NCBI GenBank assembly: GCA_949152475.1
Contig: OX424563.1
Span: 26,693,720-26,757,719, forward strand
Origin: Terebella lapidaria
Taxonomy: Eukaryota; Annelida; Polychaeta; Terebellida; Terebellidae
DNA: 64,000 nucleotides
Direction of reading: 5' to 3'
Part shown: piece after piece, positions 1-12,596 of the stretch
Layout of the letters: each line of letters begins with the position of its first letter
How positions within the stretch are numbered: position 1 is the stretch's first letter
Position numbers and translations under genes: made by a program
Notes under the pieces: model-generated
What the model was told of the DNA's origin: nothing
The model's input: the letters and a program-made list of their open reading frames with translations, nothing else
Database searches by the model: none

Positions 1-275
1 ATTACGCTGTAAATTACAGCGTTATAACGCTCTAATACAGCGTAATTACGTTTAAATTACAGCGTAATAATGCTCTAATACAGCGTATTAACGCTGCAAT
101 TAGAGCGTAATTACGCTGTAAATTAGAGCGTAATTACGCTGTAAATTAGAGCGTTATAACGCTGTAATAGAGCGTAATAACGCTCTAATTTACAGCGTAA
201 TTACGCTCTAATTTACAGCTTTAAACGCTGTATTACAGCGTTATAACGCTGTATTAGAGCGTTATAACGCTGTAA
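1..275. repeat. palindromic short-period satellite (AGCG-N6-CGCT)
   Basis: The sequence alternates strictly between AGCG and CGCT. Each AGCG is followed by six A/T bases (TTATAA, TAATTA, TAATAA or TATTAA) and then CGCT; a 7-9 base A/T linker leads to the next AGCG. There are about 13 units with a period near 21-23 bp. The commonest core, AGCGTTATAACGCT, is a perfect 14-base palindrome, and the linkers (GTAAATTAC, CTAATTTAC) are near-palindromic too. A few units are decayed, for example near 49-53 and 219-224. The array begins at base 1, so its left part is cut off by the window. No coding potential is seen. Confidence 0.85.
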
Positions 276-2071
276 AGAAAAATGTGCATTTCTGGCGAAT
301 ATGAGCCACCGTAAAATAGTCCGATTTAGTGTATGTGTTATTTATCACGTAGTTCTCGTTTTGTGGACCGATCCGTCTTTGATATAACCAGAAACCTCCA
401 GATTGTGTCTGGTATGTTTTAACACCTTCTATTCCGAACAGGTGCAAAAAGGTTACAATCACTTTTTTTCTTTTTCTCTAGTATGTCTGGCCCTTCTCCC
501 CTGACTTTGGTGGTACATGTATATACTGTGGAATTCCAACGTTTTTTCTAAGCCATTCTACCACAACTATAGTGTCGTGAGGGGATAGGCAGGCTATCTT
601 GTACTGCATACTGCGAAGCACTCAAGTACCCATGATTATCACATACTAGCTCTATCGAGTAGTGATTGGTGTTCACTATTTATGCCTGCATCGATGGTGG
701 TTTCCACCTGGTATTTAGCATACTGGCACTTTAATTTTGCCACATCGATCTTGCTCCACGCCGACGGAGGTGCAGTCACTGATGTGTCGTTATCGGTGCA
801 ATGATAATTCAAAGATTAGAGCGGACTGGGTGTTCCCTGGAAGTGAGGATCATCCACAGAGCTCCCACTAGGGCGAGGCAGGTTAAATGCCAGGGCCGTC
901 TCGGCTACTCTACACGCCTAGACGTCTTATATATGGAAATGATGACAGTTGCAGCACCGCAGTTCGTATTTTTGATGCAAGCACATCTTATCTGTCGACA
1001 GTAATGTAATCTGCCCAATGCCTAGAAGAAAGTTAGTCCGCTTAGGTGTCTAATTCGTGGGAGCAGCCACTCCGGGGAAAGACTTGCACATATACTAGGA
1101 AAATTAAAACGGATATGACCTCACAGGCAGGTAGACGTCTGCCAGGTTTTGGCTAGGTGTCAAATGGGCCATGCTATATCGAAACCGGGTCTTCCTCTTG
1201 TTTGAACTGCGGTGGATACTTTTATATAATTGTTTGTAAACATAACAGCAAGGGTCCAAGACAATACCGTGTGTTCTCACATGGGAGGTCTGTACTAGAT
1301 GGAACGTTTGAACTTCTTAGAATGAAACGTTTCACGTCTTCATTTCGCAAGCAGTTCAAAGCCTTAAGTAAAGAAACAAGAACGACCATAACATTTAACT
1401 GGGCCCTAGTGCGCTCACTTCAAGAACAATGGCCACTTTAATATTTTTGCACCGATTGGTGTATATTTACAGTGCTAATATAGTCTGAGAGTGCAAGATC
1501 TCGATGTCATGGCTTATCTTGGCTCCGAGTTGTAGGGGCTCCCAACTTCACACAACCCGCCTGCTTTATGCCTCGTAACACACATTTTATGTGTGTTGGC
1601 TGAACGCATATGACCCACACTGTTCGTATCTCATAAATGAGGTAATGTCCGACAACCGAGTTGCCTTGTGTGTCTGGTGGAAGATTAGAATCGTGTCGGT
1701 ATCAGGTTCAGACATTGTAAAATCATGGGGCCGGTACTAAATTACGTCTATATTTTGACGCGTAAGTTGCACCGACATCATACATCTACAGTTACTCTGT
1801 ATAAATCTGGCTGCAAACCTCCTGTAAATCTGGTACAAATGCACTCAAAGGCGGAAGTAAATGTAACTGCAAACAATATAGCGATGATGTACTGCGCCTC
1901 AAATGTAATGCAAATTAAGGTCACTCTGATGGATTTGTACAAACATCATACAAAGCGTATTATATAAAATTTTCTCCTTTTCAAATTTTACAATGATAGG
2001 AGCTGTTGCTAAACGTTGAAAACGAATTTTCCCAATTTGGCAAATTCATTTGTTCAAAATTGATAGCTGAC
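276..2071. other. intronic sequence of the metalloproteinase gene; no exon recognised
   Basis: This lies downstream (minus sense) of the last metalloproteinase exon in the window. I searched the minus strand for the zinc-binding HExxH region and found none, so the next exon is beyond base 1 or too diverged to see. Short open frames at 1157-1441 (plus) and 262-462 (minus) have no recognisable motif. Confidence 0.5.
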
Positions 2072-2918
2072 CTTTGCCAAAAGCGACGGTGATGTCCGGC
2101 TGGGACTGCTCCTTGAAGACGACAGGGGAAACCTCGCTCCACATACGGAAGGCTCTGGACACGAGGGACTTCTGGTCGACCTCAGGCAGAGTTCCACTCA
2201 GGTACTGCTCCGGGAACTCCCAGGTGATCCTCCTGGTGTCGGCGTTGAACTGTCCGCCTTGGTTGCCCGAAGCAGTCCGCTTCTTTCGTCTTGCTCGCTT
2301 CTTCTTGTAGTTCTCGATAAGATCTAAGAACACGTTGGACTTTTGCACTCTTCGTTTCAATTTATCCTTGATGAGCTTAGTTCTCACGTTCGCCCATATC
2401 TCTTCATCACTCGCTTCCCGATGTGGTTTCGTGTTACGGCCCTCACGGATGATGGGGGAATGGATTCGAGCCAGTAGAGACCTGGTATCCTTCTGTTCAC
2501 TGGATTGTAGTGACCGTCTCGTTCGGCGTCCACTTGATGGCTGACTCGATGTTGGTGATTTTGACCCAGAACCATCGGCTTCATGTATGTGCAAACGACC
2601 ACCAGAGTGTCTCTGTATAAGGCCATCATCTGCCACAGTTGGTGGCTTGGTAGCACGAGAGTTACTGAGCGAGTCAACAGGTAGATCCTTATCTTCGTTT
2701 CCACAACGCTCCATACTCATTTTCTGTTTTGTGCTGTCATCAAGTTCACCCGATTGTCTCAGATTTAAGTGTCTTTGGAGTGTCCTCAAAGCCCGCTGTA
2801 TCTCCTCGTCTGTACAGTTGTCACTGCCTCGATTGTCACTGCCTTCACGGGCCATTGGCAGCTCTCGTCGACTTCGCCCGCCACTACAGTTCAGATACCC
2901 GTATTTCTCAAGGTAAGT
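2072..2918 (-). CDS. metalloproteinase exon 2 (prodomain, linker, start of catalytic domain)
   Basis: The 847-bp exon opens after a strong acceptor (TGCCTGTTTCAG) with TYLEKYGYLN, matching the conserved prodomain start. Prodomain helix residues (LRTLQRHLNLRQSGELDDSTKQ) precede ERCGNED, where most family members have PRCGVPD. About 140 residues of low-complexity basic/Ser-rich sequence then lead to RARRKKR and the catalytic-domain start. The exon ends GGCAAAG|GTCAGC in phase 1. Most vertebrate metalloproteinases have only a short segment between switch and catalytic domain, so the insert is unusual. Plus-strand open frames in this interval are shadows. Confidence 0.88.
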
Positions 2919-5900
2919 CTGAAACAGGCACAACAATTACATGTCTGACAACATGCAAACAAAGTCGTTGGAGACTCATCAGAAGCACTACAGAGAAGGT
3001 GTTGTCAGTACCTACAATATCGTATAGCTTAGCATAATTAAGCATGTACCTAAGTTCACCTAGGTTAATCTCACATCTTGTAGTATATGTACATGTAACG
3101 AAACTCCTGATCTTTATACATATACTGTATATACATTTATACCTGTACACACATATATATACCTATATTGACAGCAATGTGTCATGATACATGTCATGAT
3201 ACATGTCTCATATGTAAATTAAAATTATATTTGTATAAGTTTATACAGGTTGCACCAAATTCCCTTGAGCATGTGTCTCGCGTGGGAAAAGCAATACCGG
3301 GATATTGAGTTTCTATTGCACTCGAATCCTCGAAGTTCTTGCACAGTGGTTTTGCCTGGAATCGCCTAGTAATTGAATGATATGTTTACCTGTTCATGTG
3401 CATTATCTCACGTATGAACGCATCAGACTATCGGAATACATGTAGTCCAAAGAACATTCACATTTGACCACAAATTTGCCGGTTCTCAAAAACTGAGAAC
3501 CAATATAATACGAAGTTCGATCAATGGGAGTAATAATGCCCTAGACATGAAATGATAGAAAGGGATGAATGTAGGTCTACTAACTTTCTTATGATAGTTT
3601 TCACCCTTGACACAGTAAAGTTGGAGTCTAATCGTCAAGACATAGTGACATATATGTCAACAAATTCGGAGAGTTTCAAAGGTTCTTGTGAAGGCCTGTG
3701 CACATTGTGGATGAGTGACTTTGTTGTTCATTCTCTACATGTTTCTTTCAATTGACAATTTACAAGTTGTGTAGGAATACCAGTGGAATCGGTAAAATTT
3801 CATATACTGTCTAGGTTTGTCTAGCTGCCGATTTATTAAGATTTCCATGTTCGTGTACTGGCTAAGCCCAATTAAAGTTTTTACAGTTAAATTAGTGGTC
3901 GCTTTCTATTCGATGGCTTATTTCCTATTGTGTAAACAGTTTGATATATCACACAGCTTTGGATGGCTACGATTTTGGTTCCATTGTGTTCTATTTGTTG
4001 AATTGGATCACCTGTAGTTTGATTCAATTCAATTCTGAGGGAAAGTGGCAGTAAGGTCGATTGATCAGGAACACGTTCGGAGTGACCCGATTGTTTTGAT
4101 TTGATTTTGTTTTGATGCGTCACGGTTGACTGGTTTTGATGATAGACGAGAGTCACACATGTCACACACGCTGCCTCTCAATGGTATCGTCTCGCACACT
4201 TTACTGTTGTGGCTGGGAACTGGTTCAGCTATCGATCGACCTCCGTCTGGGTGTCCCTTTCATTTTATTGTCTCTGGCACTGATCTTCCGTCAACGACTT
4301 CTGTTGACCCCATTAGGACAACTTTCACCCTGTCTCCCAGGTACCTGGGAACCTTCATGTCGTAAAGTATCAACATATTTTGTTGATGCAATTGAGTGCA
4401 AATAGCACCGGGAAGCCACATAACCATACATTTGGGCCCCATTCCCGAGACATTTGTCGCTCAGACAATACCCTTCAGCAGCGAGGGGGTCCCTTTTGAG
4501 TTCGCACTACTTCCTCGATCCAAAGGACAATGCCGTCGTCATGATCGCCACTTAGTTTGACATTGACTCGTTGGCATTTCCTCGATGGACCCTAATTCTT
4601 TTTTGACAAGTCCCTCAATGCAGCCCACCACGCCACAATAAGGAAGACGGATAACCCAGTCCCCCACTGCAGTGCATAAATCCTTACCACGTTCCCAGGA
4701 ATGAGAGAAACGAAAAATAAAAACCAAGTGGCCCCATAGACCGCTCGTGGAACAATAGCCACTGCATAGACACCTGGCGGGAGTGTTGAGAACCCTAATC
4801 GATACAGGCAATAGCAAAGAGATGTAAACCTTCACGCCTGGGCGATCGTGACAACCCTCGAAGAAAGAGATAGTGGGGGAAACGGGCGTGTATCCAGGAC
4901 TTTATCTGGTCAGTGAGTGGTCCACATAGTGCCGGGGCGCCGTGGCCTCCCGTGTGAATGCCTGTCGATTAGTGCAAGGTGAAGGATTGTGCCACACCCC
5001 AAGTGGCTGGAAGTGGGGCAAGCGCGGATCCTAGTGGGAGCGGATCTAGTCTCCTCCCGTCCGAAGTCTGGAGCTTCACGCGTCTGGAGGACGAAGCTCG
5101 ACACGGGAGATGTTGGGTGTCTGCGATTTCCGCCTGAAGCACCATGCCCGCCCGAGACCATGAACCAGACAGTTAGGGAGCCGCGCCTGATCGAGTGGTG
5201 TAGCCTATCGGTTCAATGAATCGATCATCACTCGTGTCTGATCTCCGACATTGTGGCCAGATCTAACCCAATAACCCCGTTCACTGCACTGTACGCGTGT
5301 CAAGCGTAAATCTGCACGTTTGAAAGAACTTCGCTGGGGTCCTCCAGTCATCGATATTATTGTATATAGGCATGTCACCCGAGAAAGTCACGCAACACTA
5401 GAAAGCAGACTGTTGGAGCAACAACGAGTCAAAAGAATAACTTCTGGCACTATTATTGTATCGAGTTGTGGTGCAAGTTGTGGTGCGAGCTATCTTGAAC
5501 TTTGTTTTAACGTTGGGTTCTCGGGAAACACAATGCTCTTAACATGGTGTTTTTGTCGTAAATGAGCCCGATACTGGCAGTGATAGTAAACGATGACTCT
5601 TTGGAACTACCTCTGGTTTTACACAAGACTGAACAATGTAGCGACAGGCATCAAAATTAGGCTTGTTATCATTACGTTTCCAATTATTTTATTTACGTCA
5701 TTGAAAAACTACTGTATGTGTACAGTTCAAAGTTTATGGAGGACCAGCCTTTGTTATATATAGCAACGTCCCATAATGCAAGTTCATGCTAAAAGTTGGT
5801 TACGTTAGCAGCACATGATATACAAAATCATCAATTTTACAGTGATACACTCGGAAACAGAAATTGACTATAATCCGTGGCAGGACACTCTCTAGAAATC

Positions 5901-6220
5901 CCATGGGGATGCATGTTAACTTCTTGACTTGTCGATTAATGAGCTGTCCCATGTACATGTGCATGAAGCGGCCTTTGAAGATATAAGACTCGACATGAAA
6001 TAATTACTGCAACTGCTTGGAAAAATACTCTCGGAAAAAGCGACTGAGAGGACAAGAATGTTTGGGCACTGACCTTGGCCTCTTCTTTGCTGGAGATGGT
6101 TTTGGGAGCGCCCGGTTGGTCTGGGTGGTCGTGGAAGTCACGTAGGTGGAACAGAGTCTCGGCCGATGACGATCGAGCTGTCAACAGGAGCAGGGCTATA
6201 GCGCACACTGCGCTTTTCAT
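2072..6220 (-). CDS. matrix metalloproteinase, partial gene (5' two coding exons)
   Basis: Family M10A zinc endopeptidases are secreted as zymogens and cleave extracellular matrix and other secreted proteins. Exon 1 (6220-6074) and exon 2 (2918-2072) join in phase 0 across a 3155-bp intron to give 331 residues. They contain a signal peptide (about 1-20), a PGBD-type prodomain with a YLEKYGYL motif just after the junction, a degenerate cysteine switch (ERCGNED, Cys about 121), a long basic/Ser-rich linker with furin-type sites (RRTRR, RARRKKR), and the start of the catalytic domain (RRITWEFPEQYL, AFRMWSEVSPVVF, DITVAFGKG). Exon 2 ends in phase 1, as expected before a G-x-H-x-D exon. The catalytic HExxH and any hemopexin repeats lie off the left edge. 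Family assignment is firm; the subtype is not. Confidence 0.9.
2919..6073 (-). other. metalloproteinase intron 1
   Basis: This is the interval between the two coding exons. It contains a small duplication of GTCATGATACAT near 3180-3205 and a more GC-rich stretch at about 4900-5240, but no exon, RNA gene or element that I can support. Confidence 0.6.
6074..6220 (-). CDS. metalloproteinase exon 1 (signal peptide)
   Basis: It encodes MKSAVCAIALLLLTARSSSA, a textbook secretion signal, followed by an acidic/histidine-containing start of the prodomain ending in KEEAK. An in-frame ATG 12 codons upstream (6256) would put a charged stretch (RCDDA) before the hydrophobic core, so I prefer the ATG at 6220. 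The donor reads AAG|GTCAGT, which has C rather than A or G at position +3. Confidence 0.85.
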
Positions 6221-6256
6221 TGCGTCATCGCAACGCAACGCCAACAGCAGTCGCAT

Positions 6257-9200
6257 CGTCCGTCGATTTAATTATTGTCTCTTTTATCTCAGTTATTTTT
6301 TTTTAGAGAATTTTGTTTTTTCTAGTTTAACGTGTCACTTCGATGGGGTTCTACTCTTAACAAAGTTTATTCTTCCGCTTCTGACTTGAAATCAAACGTT
6401 CTTTCTCAATTAACCTTTCATCCATCCCTTGCATGTCCAAATCAGCTAACACTGATTATCTTGATATGACCTTCAACAAGAGTTTCTTGATTGTGTGATG
6501 GTTGATTTCTTCATCCATTAGTTTCCAATGACCATATTTTAATTTCCTTTTGCTACTGTCTTTTTTCCAATTCTTCAATACAATTGTGACGTGGCATTCT
6601 ATCTTCGATATGTTACAAGAGACAAGTTTCATCTCTCTCCTATAATAATCCTAACAAATAGGCGGCCCCCAGTTTTGAACCTCTGATTTTGCGAAGTGTC
6701 GTCCACACACGAGTTAGCAAAGCAGCCTCGGTCCATTGTACATGTAGATCTACCGTGCCAAAGATTCCGAGTGCATGCAATACATACATGGCCACGAGAA
6801 CGTCTAGATTATATGTACGTGGGGGGCAACGCTATCTGCAGCTGGCAGCCAGCTCTCACATCGTGGAATCATTCGTCAGTCTGGGCGGGCCGATGGGACT
6901 TCGAGCTGTGGGGGTGACGGTCTTGCCGGGGATCTTGGTTCGTCCTCGGTGACATTCAAGGGAAGTGACTGTCACCAGACCTGGATACACGCTGTGGAGC
7001 TAATGTCCCCACTGCCTGGATACGGTCCCATAGGAGTCCACTCGTGTCGGGTTTATAGGGCAGGGTTGGGATTTGGGGGTTAGAGCGGCGCTTGCCTCGT
7101 TGCCTGTATTTCGGGCGTGTATCCAGACAGCCTCCAGAAGCATATGGCACCCCTTCTTCCTACCTGTTGAGATGGAAGCCAGTTGGAGCGGCTGCGCTTG
7201 GATATTCGAGATCAAAGGCGCGAGGTGATCCGTGATCTTTTTCTTGCCTTTTATTCCCTCTGAACCACTGTATTTATCGATCTGGCCTATGTCACAACAT
7301 TGAAGCAGTGCTGGTAACTGGCTTCAAACTAAGTATTTGTAAAGCACGTGGCATTGGTTGGTGATTGATAACATTGGACGGCGTGTAACATATCCCAGTG
7401 ATCGTAGAGGTTCACAAGCGTTCGTAGTTTGGACCTGATTGTATTTGTAGTCTTTCCTTTACTCCACTCGAGAAGAGTTTTGTCTCGTCTGAAACAGAAA
7501 AAACATAAAGGTGAATAACGAGCATTTCTTAACATCATACCATCTTCAAGAGGTATTCTGTCGGTCCTACGGTATGAAGATCGTAAAAACATTGCTAAAT
7601 ATACACAACGTGCGACGCTCGTTTATTTATCAATGACAAAAAATGCTGTGTCGTACAATAAGTTGCCTACTATTTCTGTCCCGAAATTTCGTCGCACTTC
7701 GCCAAGTTACGTTTGACAGCTCGCAGCTTTCCAAAACTTCTCAAAAACAATTATCTCGACAGTTTTATTCGTGAGATCATTATTATGATAATCTCGAGAA
7801 TGCGAGAAAACGAGACCGTCCCGGGTTATTTCTGGCATTCTTTCTTTCCGTTTACAATCTTTCGCTCGATGTCGTGATTTTTTACTCTCAAACCTGACAC
7901 TTTTACGTTCCCGGAAACAAATAACGATATCCAATGATTAATTCTGTCGATACAAAGGGAAAATCCATCCTGAAAAACGATACCCAAAATCTGTTATTAC
8001 ATCCAATTCTTGCATCCTGTGGACGAGTGAATATTCATGTTTTCCCGATGTGAACGTCAGCATACTAACCGATACACTGATGTTGTTGCAAGCAATACAG
8101 ACAGAAAGTTGTGATCCAGATATCGCACAAATATAATATTTGATATCACAACCTGTTCCGTTGAGATTAACAGAGAAACAGCTCGGCCAGAGAAATCATA
8201 ATCGTTGCCAAATCGATAACTCCAGAGATAAAAAAAAAAGATACACTCGGATCTTACATGCTTGAGGAATGATGTCTGCACACTCAAAAACACCAGTTTT
8301 ACGACTAATTCTTATCGCTAGCCCATATCTGACCACGACTGGTAAGCTAGCTTGCCTTGTAAACCGCTGGCCGAAAGAAACAATGCAACAATAGACATGG
8401 ATAGTTCTAGTAAAAAAACGGCCGCCGAAAGCTTGATGTAAACATGATTTTGTTGTATATAGTGGAGAGATTTTCCAGGAAATACTAAGTTTGTTCTGAT
8501 TCAGCGGGTCCGCGATGTCGCCAGAATGCTTTCAAGCATGCTTGTTGTCGCTGGACGCGCTAGCCTTTCTGTTTTTTTTTCCGGCAAGAATACAATCGAT
8601 CTCAAAGTTTTTATGATCAACGAAAAAATTCCACTTCTCCGGAAAAAAAACAGAACTGACACCAAAATTATTATAGCTATAATACTAATATAATAGGTAT
8701 ACCTGTGCTCCGATTTTAAACTGTCAGAGGAGTATATGACTGAAGTTTTGCTGCTGTATCCAGAGAGACCCAGAAGAAAAAGACTCGTCTGACCGTAAAA
8801 CCCTGGATTTTCAATTTACGACGATTCCACAACTGGTGTAGAAGGGTGGAAGTAACTTCGCGTCTCGCGGTTTCGTCCCTTATCGTGTATGGGAACGAAA
8901 ATGCAATCATGTTATTAATATAGAGGCTAGCTTTATATCACGCGCATGTTGAATCATTGTGTCATCATTTGGGTGCCTGTCTGTAGCAACTGACGATGGT
9001 ACCGTCTGATTAGCTTTATGTGAGGTGGGTGGGCACGTTTTTATAGACAATTCCACGACAGTCCATTAATCCTACAATCACTATATAGTGTTGTATATTT
9101 CATACAACGATGTGTAATACCGTCTAGCGGACCTGTGATTCTTGTGCTGTTTAATGCATATAACTACTAACAACAAAACGTTATATTGGTTAAGCCTAGG

Positions 9201-10560
9201 GTAGCGTGTTATGTATAGTACGTCACATGGGTTCGAGTTACAAGACGTGGTCGTGTATGTGGTTTTTGTGCGTGTGTGGTTGTTGTTTTAAAGTTGCTGT
9301 GTTAATTGGTAGCCCCGACACGCCCAAATCGTCTGAGTTTACGAGTCGTTCTGTTTTGTTTTGATTTTTTCCTTCTTCTACTAGAATTTACTTTGTAAAA
9401 CTTGAAGTAACACTGCCTTTACAACAACAGAAAATATCACTTAGGGTCCTCCTTCCATATCAAAGTAATAAAATGTATAACCACATAACGGGAGTCGTCT
9501 AATAACGTGCGGCGTTATCGTTCGCTGTTCTGAAAGAAACTTAAAAAACACACACATTACCTTATTGGGCTAGTCCTGTTTACTCTAGGTGTAAGTAGCT
9601 TTGCATGCTGTCATCAAAATCTAATGACATCTCTATCTAGGCATGCTATGTCCTAAGTAATAGTCCCCGCTAGGACCGTGTCGGTTAGTGTTAGTCGAGT
9701 GATAGATACACTCCGTTCAGTTCAGTGTCATTTTTTTTTCTTTCATGAGTTCCAGGCACCTACTCCGCGAAGTGGCATCTTTGACGTATGCGCGTTTTTC
9801 TGAAGCGAGTTGAGGTTGTGTTGAGTTTTGAAGTAGAAGCAGAGGCGTCCACATTTCTGTCGACCCCCAATGGCCTATGACATGGCCACGTTTGGCCCGT
9901 TTTGCTCTATAAGCACTGGCCTATGGAGACATGTGTGTGTGTGTACATATATATGCTGACTTATTTTAGTCATCGTAAACATGACACCCTGCTCTTTAAG
10001 CACGGTGACAAAATATAGCGTGCGAAAGTGCGCTGTTCTGTGGTTGAAGATCGCTGGGCGGGGGTGCCATTCTCGGGGGTTTCTTCTTTGCTTGTATTCC
10101 CCTTTTATTTATTTGGCATTTCTTCTTTCTTGTTTTTCAAGTTAGAGCCCAAAACTTTCTTTTGGGTGTTTAGGGTCAGTCGAATCTTTTCGACATATAC
10201 ACTTTTTCTTTCTCTTTTCTTTTACAAACATACACACGCACACACTCCCCCTTTACTTCAACTTACACTACCCTTGACGATAATATTTATGGATTGATTC
10301 GTCTCAATTACCCCTTGCCAGGGCCCGAGCGTGCGACGCGAACAGTCGCCCTTCTCTACCCGCGCGCACCGACCACACTTTGACCCCTTCTCCAAACGTA
10401 CTTGTCATGGGCCGCCTAGAACGGGTACCTCCAACCTGGCCCTCTCAACACAGGGGATTGATCTCTTTTTCACTTACCTACGAACATTATGAGAGACTCA
10501 AATGATTTCCCCCACTCCATTCACAGGGATGGGCTCAGTACAGAGTTTGATAGTTATTAT
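6257..10560. other. intergenic, nothing recognised
   Basis: This is upstream of the metalloproteinase start. A moderately GC-rich stretch at about 6680-7230 could hold the promoter or a non-coding 5' exon, but no motif decides it. The remainder is AT-rich with short unremarkable frames. Confidence 0.4.
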
Positions 10561-10599
10561 ACCAGCTCGTAATGGTTACGTGACATAATGACTCAAACA

Positions 10600-10800
10600 G
10601 CAAAGGGGGAACAGCAAAGGGGGGGGGGGGGGGACCTACCCTTCTGCCACAAAATTAAGGTCTTATCTAAGGGGATGTCTTATTAGAGGGGTTCATTTAC
10701 ATGTTAAAGTCATCCTAGCGCCACAAGAAAAAGTCTTTACAGAGGGGGAAGTCTTTATTGAGGGGGGGGGGGGGGGTCTTATCTGAGGGGGACCACTGTA
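10600..10800. repeat. G-run repeat with GTCTTAT modules
   Basis: Two uninterrupted runs of 15 G (10619-10633 and 10762-10776) sit among about five direct repeats of a module resembling GTCTTATCTGAGGGG. The right end, GGGACCACTG followed by TATA, reads on the minus strand as TA-CAGTGGTCCCCCTC, like a terminal inverted repeat next to a TA target. No matching left end was found, so it may be half of a decayed element. The G-runs are candidate G-quadruplex formers. Confidence 0.6.
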
Positions 10801-12006
10801 TATATGTGCAATGTAGTTTATTTCTCATTCGTGTCATAAATGTGTCAGCCTATTTTGATATTATTACGGTCAATAACATATTCTGCACCATTGAAATGCC
10901 AGCAATAATTGATAGGATGTAAATGCATGTATCACCAGCCCCCACAAAAAACCCGCCATACTAGTCACAAAATTATAATGTCATCCCTGCAGTAACTAGG
11001 CCTGTGTACGTATCACTTTTTGGCCATACCACCTAAATGCCACGAACTAAAATATTTCTTCTTCGCCCACGGGAGTTTGTTCCTCGCGAAGTTCCTCAAC
11101 AGTTCTGTTCCTCTGGCTTGGCCTAGAGATGGGAGACAGTCGTGTTAGTTACACGGTCATTCTGGAGCCATGTCGACATGTAACTAACTCTCAGGGGGTC
11201 TGACAAATATTTGATAATCGGCCAATGCATGTCACGCGAGTAGCAGGCCGTATTTTACCGGTATTTGTCGAACAAATAGTAGCATAATAGAATATGTATA
11301 TGTCAAAACTCGGTTTGTAAATGGCGGAGTCAACATACACGGCTGTTTAGCCTCGGATTTGAGGAGATTTGAGATAGCTGATTGAAAAATGCGTAAACGT
11401 ACTAGATGGTCACTGTGCAAATGTGTTTATTGGTTTGCTTCACAGGGGATATGTTTATATTCCCATGGGTTAGAAGAAGGCGACTGATACTTCCATGAAT
11501 GTTTTGAGGAATTGCACAACACTTTCAATTGCACACAAATATGAATTTGCCTCGACGTTGAAAGTATATGTGATCTGGTACCATTTAAGTAAATATTATT
11601 CTAGAAATGAGTTCCGAAATAAGTTACGCAATTGCAGGTGATTCGAAGATAACATGTCCGGTTCTATGATGAACGCTGGCCAATTGATCTATCATCAATT
11701 CAACCAACACATTATGCCACCTCAATTTGCGTTTTGCGACTGATTCCTCGCATCTTACTTCTTGCGTATAAACGTAAAATCTGCCTGTGCTTACAGTGTG
11801 TTGATACACGATTCAGTGCCAGATGTAATACGTATGCAGTACCATTTGCTGCGATAAACCAGCCTATAAAACCAAGTTGAAGATCCAGGGTAGCTTATAA
11901 ATCACGATCTTGTAGTACTATTTGGACTAGAGTGTAACTTGTAGGGAGGAAAACGCCTATTTATATGTCATGTTATTTCATATATTTTATTCATGACTAA
12001 TTATTG

Positions 12007-12040
<34 letters not shown>

Positions 12041-12373
12041 CCATTCTTGTGGTATACACGTAAAAGTTATTGTCATTGAAATCACATCAATACATGCAGA
12101 CAATAACTTTATTATAGTGGCATATCGATAAACAAAGGAGAGTTTTTTTTAACCATATGATATCGTTGAGCATGGACACGACGAGCAGGCCCCAGACACA
12201 AATCTCATTGTATGATGTATTATGTAGGTGGAGGCTCCTAACGTTTCATTCTGGTGGTAAAAAAATACAGCCATGGTATCGATTACATTCAAATGGAGCA
12301 AAATGTTAATTTACTGGTAAGTAACTTTAAAACTATGGCAAATGAGTATGATTATTTGAGAATTGCGTAATAA
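10801..12373. other. intergenic, nothing recognised
   Basis: AT-rich sequence without a supported gene; it contains the AAT microsatellite listed separately. Confidence 0.4.
12008..12039. repeat. (AAT)n microsatellite
   Basis: About ten uninterrupted copies of the trinucleotide AAT. Confidence 0.95.
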
Positions 12374-12596
12374 CATGAAATATATATGCGCAGTTCTGAA
12401 TGACACACACAGTTGACGACACGGGAGCGTCATTTGCTGTGCATCATTTAGCCATTTTAGTTTTTTGTGTAAACTATTTTTATATGATGACGATAGTCAC
12501 TGATAGGTGCTTTAAATGTTTCAACTGAACAGAAATAAAATACACCGACGAAATGTTAATGTCCACTTAGCATTCATTAATATTATGATTGAACAG
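12374..12596 (+). repeat. direct repeat, copy 1 of 2 (about 225 bp)
   Basis: It starts CATGAAATATATATGCGCAG and ends ATGATTGAACAG. It is about 96 percent identical to 13870-14097, differing by a CA dinucleotide expansion, a one-base insertion and a handful of substitutions. No coding content is shared. It may be a local duplication or a dispersed short element; the flanks show no target-site duplication. Confidence 0.9.

Noticed and set aside
2074-2916. Plus-strand frames of 70-110 codons opposite the metalloproteinase exon
   Set aside because: They are shadows of a strongly coding minus-strand exon with recognisable domains.
4930-5210. GC-rich segment of about 280 bases resembling signal recognition particle RNA at its start (GCCGGGGCGCCGTGGC) and end (CGCGCCTGATCG)
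   Set aside because: The conserved core of the RNA (the GGAAACGGAGCAGGTCA-type region) is absent, so the likeness is probably chance.
10028-10297. 89-codon hydrophobic plus-strand frame
   Set aside because: Composition follows a T-rich stretch; there is no plausible ATG context, domain or splice partner.
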